This document shows, piece after piece, positions 56,111-64,000 of a stretch of DNA of 64,000 nucleotides. The position numbers and the translations under genes were made by a program. Under the pieces are notes generated by a model that saw nothing but the letters and a program-made list of their open reading frames with translations, made no database searches and was not told where the DNA came from. Each line of letters starts with the position of its first letter. The stretch's first letter is position 1. The stretch is from NCBI GenBank assembly GCA_000697475.1, contig JNEU01001006.1, positions 330,945-394,944 of the forward strand. The letters are read 5' to 3'. The DNA is from Lichtheimia corymbifera B2541. Lineage: Eukaryota > Mucoromycota > Mucoromycetes > Mucorales > Lichtheimiaceae.

Positions 56111-58808
56111 ATGCTCAAAAGCAGTATTCCCACAAGCGCCACAAACAACATGGACTATATTGACTCTTACGATAATACACAGGTGAGCTACATTCGAGAG
56201 CCAATTAACACGCGCACTAGACTAATCTCTAGCTGATCAGACACACCATCGAGAGACCCTGACGCTTGCTTCCTTGTTGAGCATTGATGTGGAGAGTGTG
56301 CCCAAGGTTGCCAGTGTGACCGAGTGGTTGGACCTCATGTGTCGATCGGAACGACGCACCGGCATCAGCTTGCTTACCGATGACCAGAAGGAGTCTATCC
56401 GCCAATTTGATACTGAGATAGTGGAGGAGTCCCTTCACTTGAACGTAGCAGAATTCCTCACATTGATACAGCGGCTGGCTCATTGTGGTCCAGATGATTA
56501 TATGTCTTCAGAAACATCATCCGTATTGCAACCTTTCAATTCACCAGCCACACCTCCTCCCAACAACGGTGAATATCGTCCTTATCTTGAACCACCTACT
56601 GCAGCTGCTACAGCAACAAACCCTGCACGATCACGATCATTGACTCCAAGACAACAAGGAGGATCAACATCCGCTTCTCCACGACCACAAGCATCCTCTT
56701 CTTTGGATCACAGACAACGTACCACCCATTTATTAAATCAAGTTCAACAAAGACTTCAACGTAGTGATCGACACCGTGATGAGCGTGATGATGATGATTC
56801 ACATGGCGATGATGACCAAGATGGGGGCAGAGTGTCTCCCAGTACAAATCATCCATCCGTGTCCGCAGTATCCGTAGGTTTCATTGTTGGTCATCTGAAC
56901 AAAGAGCATGATCATTGATTCTTTTTTCTTTTGTGATAGAGTTTGGATGAATTCAATGATCACATTCGCCCAAAACATCACCCCATTGTGACGTTCCAAG
57001 GAACCAAAGGCAAAGCCAAACAAGATGACTATTTCATGTATAATTATGAGGTGGGTAATGATTGGTATCACTTACATGCGGATCACTGATCAATTGCTGA
57101 ATTTAGTCTGATACACGGCCGACTACGTCCTTATCACGTCATCAAGGTGATGAACGGCGATGGCAAGAAGCTGAGCGACGATTAGAAAACATTACAAAGA
57201 GCTATGATGAGAGAATGGGCCAAATGGAAGTTGAACTTGGTAACATGCGACACGAGACCCTTATGTATAAGGCCACCATCCGCGATTATCAAGCTTCCGA
57301 TAAAGAGAACAAGACCCGCATTGAAGAGGTATATACCAATATATCATGCATATGTTGATTCTGATCAATATACTCTTAGCTTGAAAAAGCCATCGAATCA
57401 GCCACTCTCAAAGGAAATACACAACGACAGACCATCGATGACCTTGAAAACGAATTGAAACTCTATACAGGTATATATCATTGGATGTTATGTCATCATG
57501 ACACTGCTTGCTCAATACCATATATAGATCAAACAGAAGAACTCAAGCAAAGGTTATCTACAAAGGAGAAGGAATTGTCACACCACGTGAAAAAGTACGA
57601 GCAACTGAGATCCGACATGGAAGAACTTGAAAGGGCACAAGAGGAATTGACACAGCTACGGACCGAATTATCGAGGCAATACCATGAGGTGGAAGAACAA
57701 CGGACACGATCAAAAAATCTGGAGGCCGAGAATGAGAATCTTAAGGAGAACATTGATTTATTGAAAACCGAGCTTGATGAGTCAAGGCCAACAGGTGATT
57801 TATATGGGCTAAAACCACTCCAGGTATGTGTTCCTTATATTCTACCACGTACGCAGGCTCCTTACGTTTCCACAGACATTAGACGCTGAGTTGGCTGGCA
57901 CAATCCCGGTGAACGGCACAATGCAGGACAAGGTAAGTCATACACTATCCTTCTCTGGTCACAGTGTTGCTAACTTATCATTTCTTTTGATCACAGCTGG
58001 AAAAATTGGCAAATGAACGTGATGAGTACAAAGCCCAAGCATCAGAGGAAAGGAACCATGGTATGATAACAGGGCGTTTGGACGATGGCTACCATTGCTC
58101 ACCGAAATTATTAGCAAACGAGCTGTATCATCAAGTCGATTCGCTAGCACAAGAAAGAGATGAATACAAACGGGAGGCTCTTGTTGCATTAGAAGAGGCT
58201 GGAAAAGGTAACTTTTGTGCTTGTAGTTGTGGTGTTATCCTAGTTGTCTAATGTGCTTTCTTTAGCGAGTCAAAAATACAGGCATCTGCAGGATGAAAAT
58301 CAACGACTGAAAGAGCAAATGTCCCAATTACAAAACAAGAGGCGTAGCATGCGTAACAAGGTTGTCCCAGCTAGTGATGCAGAAGCACAATGTGACCTAG
58401 TTCCATCAAAGCCTTCTCAGACAGTCCGGCGTTTATCGATGCAGCTGCAAACACAAGAAGAGACCATCAAACGTCTTATTGAAATCACTCATGAGCAAGA
58501 ACTCGAGGTGAAGCGATCAAAACGAGGTAATATATTAGTTTTGGAACATGATAGTACCCAGGATGACTAAGACGCTATTTCATTTAGTGAACGTCATGGC
58601 TATTTTCCTGGCATTGGTCTTTGTGATTTTGGCTTTCTTTGTCTTGGAGGCGGTTGTTGACTGGCTAGTTATCCCATCGACACTTGGCATTGAGCATACC
58701 AACTATTACTCGCAATACCCGGTGTACCAACCACCAGCAGCTGGAATTAGAAAGTGGATGGTGGACATGCTAGATTTTGGTGATGACTTGAGTATTGTAA
58801 TACAATAA
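56111..58808 (+). CDS. Tail-anchored coiled-coil protein, possibly nuclear-envelope/spindle-pole type
   Basis: Ten exons (56111-56182, 56241-56873, 56940-57050, 57107-57328, 57380-57470, 57528-57823, 57876-57932, 57997-58207, 58266-58526, 58588-58808) give 724 aa. An N-terminal helical region (ETLTLASLLSIDVES, VTEWLDLM) is followed by a disordered Arg/Ser/Asp-rich part, then long coiled coils from ~290 to ~640 (KQRLSTKEKEL, QLRTELSRQYHEVEEQ, HLQDENQRLKEQMSQLQ). A single membrane segment, MAIFLALVFVILAFFVLEAV, comes near 655-675, with a ~50-residue tail ending DFGDDLSIVIQ. Shape and tail recall fission yeast Kms1/Kms2-type KASH proteins, but the end is not PPPX, so that assignment is weak. A Golgi-type coiled coil is the alternative. 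Confidence 0.75.
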
Positions 58809-58936
58809 CCCAATCCCCAACGCGCCCCCCCTTTATATCCTTCATCTTTGTGTAGAAAGAATCCCCGCATCATCATCATCGTCGTCATCACCATTCATTC
58901 TTTGCTTTGAATTCATCAAGAATTGTACAAAATACA

Positions 58937-61065
58937 TTATGAAAATTTATCCTGTGTAAACTGTGCGCTGGCGTCCCGATTACGCTGCATTTGTTCTTCG
59001 TTTTCTTTCTCAAGAATCTCCTCAATTTCGTCAAGCGTCAGGTCGTCTGGATTAAGATTATGTCTTTGGATATAGGCTCGGGCATTTCTGGAAAGCAAAT
59101 GAGTGGATAATGCAGTAAAAGTAGTAGGCACAAATTGACTTACAATGAGCGACTTAATCCGCGACAAACGTTGATTCTAAAGTGCCACACTGGAATACAG
59201 AGCAATAGGAATCCCAATGCGCAAGTGGGATAGACCCAATAAGGAATGGAGGGTGTGTCGGAAACGACTGGAGGCACGAAGGGGGCCACTGCCATAAAAA
59301 GCGCAATCAAAACAAAGATAACATTCAAAGGCATCCATGATCGAAATGGGCGTGGTGTGTCAGGCTCGCGATATCGTAGATACATAAGGCCAATGATCGT
59401 AAGACAAAAAAAGATACTCATTGGATCTATATGTGTTACAATAAAAAGCTGTCAACATCCATGTGTGAGATCCTCATAGCAAAGTTTGCTTACATGAACA
59501 AAGGTTAAGCACAAAATTGTATGCATCTCCGGGAGGAGGAGCGAGCATGTAAATCATGGTCATCACCCAATATAATATCAAAATGTTTGCTGGTGTATGG
59601 CGAGAGCTGACTTGGCCAAAGAAATGGCTGAATGGGATATATCCCTCTTTGGCAGCTTCCAACATAACACGGCTTCCTGAATATGTCATGGAACTTGTGC
59701 AGCCAAAAGTACTGAGAGCAATTAGCAGCGGCATGACGATATTAGCCTTTTCTCCAAAGACTCGCACCAAGAATTCGCCAGCGATCGTGTTAGTGGACGA
59801 GCCTTCAACGCCTCCAAGAAACACCTCTTTGGGTACCACGCTGAAATAGGCAATGTTGGCAATCATAAACAGCGTTGCAAGCAATGAAATGGCTGATATG
59901 GAGGCTACTTTGAGTGTACGAATGGGGTTCTTGAGCTCATCCATGATGTAGGTTGCATTGTTCCATCCAGAGTATGCATAAAGGACCTTGAGCATGGCTG
60001 CTGCATATTCATTACCACTCCGTCTTGTCCCTTCAAACGCATTAGAGAAGGCATCAGTTGGTGTCACTCCCGAGATCCCGCCTGCAGCAGCAATCAAACC
60101 AGTCAAACAAACAAAGATCAGCATAATGATTTTGAGAAATGACATGGTATTGTTGATTCGAAGACCCCATTTTGCCGACCATGCATGCAAAAGGCAAATG
60201 CTGGTGTTGACTGCTACACCAATACCTCGTTCAACCCATGGATTCACGTTCCTTTTACCAGCTGAAAGTCATCGTAAGTTGTTAACATGGATACATACAT
60301 ATGCCTTTAAGGGAGTATTGTACCTGCTAATAGAATATACTAATGGAGAAAATAAATAATTGAGCACAGGATAATAAAATCATGCTCTTGGAACTAACCG
60401 ATGCAGTGGCATGTGCGTCTGCTGAGCTGCTAGATGTGTTGGTCAAAAACATATAGGACATGGTAAACAAAAAAGGTACAAGTCTTTTAGGCTTCCTGTA
60501 GGCTGTTGGGGTTGTGGATAATAAGCATGATGCAAGTTCAGCTGTTATGCTGTTGTTAGCTGCATTGTTTACCGTAATTTAAATATTCCTTTTCACCGCC
60601 AGACCGTGGAAGCATCTAAAATGTTGACTCTTTAGTAGCAAATCAAGCTGCAGAATAATGCCACGATCCTCCTTACCGCACCCAGCTCGATAAACGCCAT
60701 CACACCGATAATACTGTATACTGCACCAATGACCCACAACATTAAAGACATACCGACAGAGCCAACACTCATCAGGATGCCAGCTGGTGCTGAGAAAATG
60801 CCACTACCAATGCATATCCCGCAAATCAGCATAGTTGCTGACAAGATGTTATATACATATGTTGAGTGAGTTGTCTTTGTACGCGTGTTGCGCTACTATG
60901 GTGATCGTTGTATGTATATATCACACCTGAAAACATTCCCATGGTTCGTTCGAGACGAGGCTCTTCTAGTAGCTGAGGTTTTTCCTCTTCATGGTTCTGT
61001 GGTAGGGCCTTATTTTTAAGTAAGATGTCGTTGCTGTCAACGCTCGTTTTGATATATTCATCCAT
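58937..61065 (-). CDS. APC-superfamily amino acid permease (LAT/methionine-permease-like)
   Basis: Eight exons (61065-60927, 60837-60677, 60615-60573, 60502-60399, 60339-60324, 60261-59494, 59426-59144, 59087-58937) encode 554 aa. TM1 has CGICIGSGIFSAPA, the unwound substrate-binding GSGIF motif; TM2 PRSGGEKEYLNYAYR; TM6 region LYAYSGWNNATYIMDELKNP, the classic LAT consensus; later SRVMLEAAKEG and PRPFRSWMPL. About 12 membrane segments are expected. It imports neutral amino acids across the plasma membrane; Mup1-type methionine permeases are the nearest fungal group I recognise. Exon 5 is a 16-bp micro-exon (YILLA). Acidic cytosolic N- and C-termini (DEIEEILEKENEEQ) may be endocytosis signals. 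Confidence 0.9.
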
Positions 61066-62024
61066 GTTGTTGTTGTTGAGATGTATGTACACGGGAAGGA
61101 AAAGAAAAACAAAGCTAAAGAAAAGAATATCGAAGCTATGCTCTTTTACGATAAAATATGCATGATAGCGTCGCATGCAGCAGCCACATGCATAAGATTT
61201 TGTCACTCCCCTTTCTCTCCTTGCTTTCCTGTACTTGCAGCAACAGCATAACAACTCATGCTTTCAAATAAGAAGGATGAGCCTATTATGTATTTGGGTT
61301 CAACATCTGTAGTAGTGATATATGTGGTCACGCATACGTGTCAAGTTTAACTACAGTATCGATTTAAAAAGGCTAACAGGTGCAGGATCCGTAACAATGG
61401 GGAACTTGGATAAGCTTGGTTGGTCCCTGAACCCCTCTCTTCACAATGCATCTTACTGCGACAAAAAAAAAAGCGTAAGGGAGTAAAATCATTAACAACG
61501 TTTGTAACATGGCTCATGGTCTCTGAGGACTGATAGCGGCTATCTCATATGCAGAGTCTACAAATGGATATTTATGTCACGACTCCTATGCCTTTCAACC
61601 CAACATTATATTGGCATTGTGGTACTTTCAAATGATCCGACAGAAGCACCGAGCTCATGGATTTTATGCGGACCATACATTAACTGAGACCACCTGCGTG
61701 GGAGGGGGTCTAATGGAGGGGGTCTAATCTCATTCCGCTTCCTTCCGCAAATGACTCTAGCTTTTTCTTTTATTCCAGAACACGCCAATTCAGTGCTCAA
61801 TCGTGCATCAACAACTGCAAGTGATGAGGATATTCAAGGCGCAACATTACAATCCCAAGGCATTGGACTTTATTGAACGATCGGGTTAAAAAGTTGCTCT
61901 ACAGCAAAACGAGTACGGATGACGATGAGTCGACAGGCGACAAGAGCCGAAAGACAACTTCAAGGAGCTGTGAATGGTGTCATGAGCGCTGACAGAAGAA
62001 GTTTGCTGGTCCATATCGAGGACG
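61066..62024. other. Intergenic sequence with a small duplicated GGAGGGGGTCTAAT motif
   Basis: The permease promoter is at the left. Near 61698-61730 the string GGAGGGGGTCTAAT occurs twice in tandem. A plus-strand segment (~61780-61875, EHANSVLNRASTTASDEDIQ) looks partly coding but breaks at a stop. Nothing else recognised. Confidence 0.3.
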
Positions 62025-62558
62025 GTGGCGAAGGACGTTATGTGCTGTGTTATTATCAACAATGTAACGGCAATATGGATCGTGTTCTCTTCCATTTTGA
62101 GTGCAGTGAGCGAACGCCTGACTGATACCATCCAAAAAGCCATTGAACGTGGTGGTGCAACAATCCTCAAAGGAGCCCATTGTGCATATCCCAAGCAGCA
62201 TCGACGACACTTCAATGCATGGATGCGAAGCAAGGAAAACAGAATGATGGAATGGAAGTTGAGAATGAATCACTGCTGGCAGGGTGGACCGAGGCATGTA
62301 ACCAAGGAACAAGCGACTGAGTTTTCACAGGCAGACAACATCACGACGAGAGCTGATGCTTCTTCAACAAGCAATGCCGAGGCATGGTCACGAAAGATGG
62401 AGACACAAAGCCATGAGATTGTATTCGACAGCGCACAGGGCACATCCTCGTGTAACGTGTATTCCTATGAGATCATACATCACCAACGCTTGTCACCAAA
62501 TGAAGTCTTGATGTACACAATGAGCATATGGATCACGGGCTATGGTGAGATCTGCTGA
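62025..62558 (+). other. Unassigned ORF, possibly part of a decayed element
   Basis: An open frame of 177 codons containing ERLTDTIQKAIERGGATILK and RHVTKEQATEFSQADNI. Helical, Ser/Thr- and charge-rich middle. No family recognised, no clear start (the first codons run through hydrophobic sequence) and no convincing upstream exon. It stands next to the copy C repeat, so it may be a remnant of the element's cargo or an unrelated gene fragment. Confidence 0.3.
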
Positions 62559-62939
62559 TAGGACGACCTACTGCGCAAAGGAGATCGAAGAACTTGCTTT
62601 GTGGAATTGTTGTTAGCTAGCTTTAAATATTATCATATCCTTACAATAAATGGATATATACAAGATAGGTACAATTGCTATGGGTTTATTATCTTTGAAT
62701 ATACAAGCGTCTATTTAAACCTATGTATAATCCTGAGAATTACCACAGCTCTCATCCATTATCAGCATACGAAAAAGGAAGCGTTGACGAAAGGACAAAA
62801 GCGTCTCGATACAATGGTGTAGATGATATAATCTCACTTTTCCGCCCTTCAAATTCCTATCCTTCCTTTCATTCCAGAAACCAACCAGTGGATCGCTGTG
62901 AGTCAGTGGGTATCTTTGTGTCATTGCCGTCGTAAGCAT

Positions 62940-63248
62940 CTTTATTCATGATTGCTGTGTGTGCCTTGACTCTCATTCTTCAAGATATAAGCCCTCTCAT
63001 CCGTGGTAATCCTTTACAGCATCCACGTATCATGGCCGATCCTATCACTGTCTTTGATTGCATCCACCCATCCATCCACCATTGCAAGTCCCAAAATGTT
63101 GATAGAAATAACTCCAATGATCGTTTCCTTTTCATTCAGCTGTTGGTCAATCACTTGCTTGGTCATTTTCTCTCGCAGTTCAACCAAGTGGAGAATGCTT
63201 GTAACGTGAAGTGAGGTTGATGGCTGATATGGCATCACTCATAGGGAT
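62940..63248 (-). repeat. Decayed coding-like segment shared with 40089-40300
   Basis: The minus strand shows GATGCCATATCAGCCATCAA, GAGAAAATGACCAA, GATTGACCA and GGTGGATGGATGGGTGGATG in the same order as the plus strand at 40089-40300. It marks the upstream extension of the dispersed element in copies B and C. The ORFs in both copies are broken. Confidence 0.5.
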
Positions 63249-63775
63249 ACCGTATGTATTATATCATGTTGCTATGCGTAAATAAAACTGGGTCTATACA
63301 ATGGCTATCTGTTTGTCCATGTGGAAATGGCTGCAAGACAAGTTGCTGCAAGTAACTTGAGACAATGGAGCAGAGAGTATGATGATAGCAACAGCTGCTA
63401 CGTTCGGTTGAAACAGAGAAGCGTGCAAGAGCGTGTGTTGTGGTAGAGTGACAAGGCTGTGAACGCTGTTTGACACAAAGGCGCAAAGACATTGCTAATA
63501 GCAACTGCTGGAATGAATGCTGTTACGTTTGATGGTGGTGCAGGAGTGTACAAGAGAAGGTGCAGCGTGTGTTGAAGTGGGGTGTACACGGCATTGAACT
63601 TGACATTCAGTCAAAGAGAGTCAGATCAAGGCAGTTGCAGGATTGACATGATGGGTTGTAGCAGCACAATCTTTCGCAGATTGTAGTTGTACTTGAATGC
63701 ATCAACAGTTGAGAATGGGAAGAAGAGGGAAATAAAGTGGGATTGGAAGAGGTGGAAATTAAATCTGTCAGGCAG
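63249..63775 (+). repeat. Dispersed repeat, copy C
   Basis: The longest of the three copies: CCGTATGTATTATATCATG, then two similar internal blocks (GCAACAGCTGCTACGTTCGG and GCAACTGCTGGAATGAATGC), GTGTACAAGAGAAGGTGC, CAGGATTGACATGATGGGTT and GTTGTACTTGAATGCATC. Same orientation as copy A. Confidence 0.65.
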
Positions 63776-63814
63776 TCAGACATATCTATATACACTGATA
63801 TCAATGCATGATAT

Positions 63815-64000
63815 TGGGATTGCCTGTCTCGAACCTGAAATTTTCACACAATATGCTCTAGGACATGCTGAACAACTTTATATTATAAAAGAACCCATGC
63901 TTCATTTGAAAATTTCGAAAGGGAGAGCATAATGTGGGGTTTACTATGATGGGCGGAAATTGGGAAAGCGCAGGATTTATGAAAAAGTCATTTAGTATGT
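63815..64000 (+). repeat. Start of the monomer array, copy C (cut by window end)
   Basis: TCGAACCTGAAATTTTCACACAATATGCTC...ATGCTGAACAACTTTATA...AACCCATGCTTCATTTGAAA, then AATGTGGGGTTTACTATGATGGGCGGAAAT, matches 23290-23440. The array evidently continues beyond the window. Confidence 0.65.

Noticed and set aside
56233..56240. Upstream acceptor TCTAG for exon 2 of the coiled-coil gene
   Set aside because: It leads to a stop after nine codons; the next AG (GATCAG, ending 56240) keeps the conserved frame.

Overview
The window looks like genomic DNA of an early-diverging filamentous fungus, most likely Mucoromycota (Mucorales-type). The reasons are the many short GT-AG introns of about 45-75 bp, the CAN/CAT-rich low-complexity coding sequence, and a gene set that combines fungal regulators (iron GATA factor, Skn7, Zn2Cys6, DUF3020) with genes often missing from yeasts (Rap-GAP, the Ragulator subunit LAMTOR5, SRAP/HMCES). 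I cannot name the species. All exon models were built by hand from splice signals, reading phase and family conservation, and each listed spliced model is an exact multiple of three.

Layout. 1-10 kb: Cep120-like C2 protein, SREA/URBS1-type siderophore repressor, anchored protein disulfide isomerase, HET-domain protein, ZNG1/CobW zinc GTPase and a small protein with a possible Whi5-like motif. 10-22 kb: intronless Ser/Thr kinase, 11-exon Rap-GAP, and a protein carrying an integrase-type HHCC zinc finger without an integrase core. 22-25.7 kb: repeats and a frameshifted PD-(D/E)XK-like nuclease remnant. 25.7-35.8 kb: a dense housekeeping block of TRM6, a PPPDE-thioredoxin-PUL fusion, URI1/Bud27 and PP2A B56. 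35.8-41 kb: a repeat island with two foldback hairpins, a large palindrome of 91-bp units and an inverted copy of the 22-24 kb repeat. 41-61 kb: DHA2-type transporter, Skn7, LAMTOR5, SRAP/HMCES, DUF3020 regulator, SR splicing factor, Zn2Cys6 factor, tail-anchored coiled-coil protein and an APC amino-acid permease. 61-64 kb: unresolved ORFs and a third repeat copy cut by the window end.

Genes alternate strand and many pairs converge with only 52-142 bp between stop codons. There is no operon-like cluster; the genes are mostly independent housekeeping and signalling functions. The most notable observations are five GC-AG introns sharing the donor GCAAGT, two exact ATCWGATAA sites upstream of the gene for the factor family that binds that site, the foldback/palindrome island, in-frame stop codons inside the otherwise intact B56 and transporter models, and the domesticated integrase finger.
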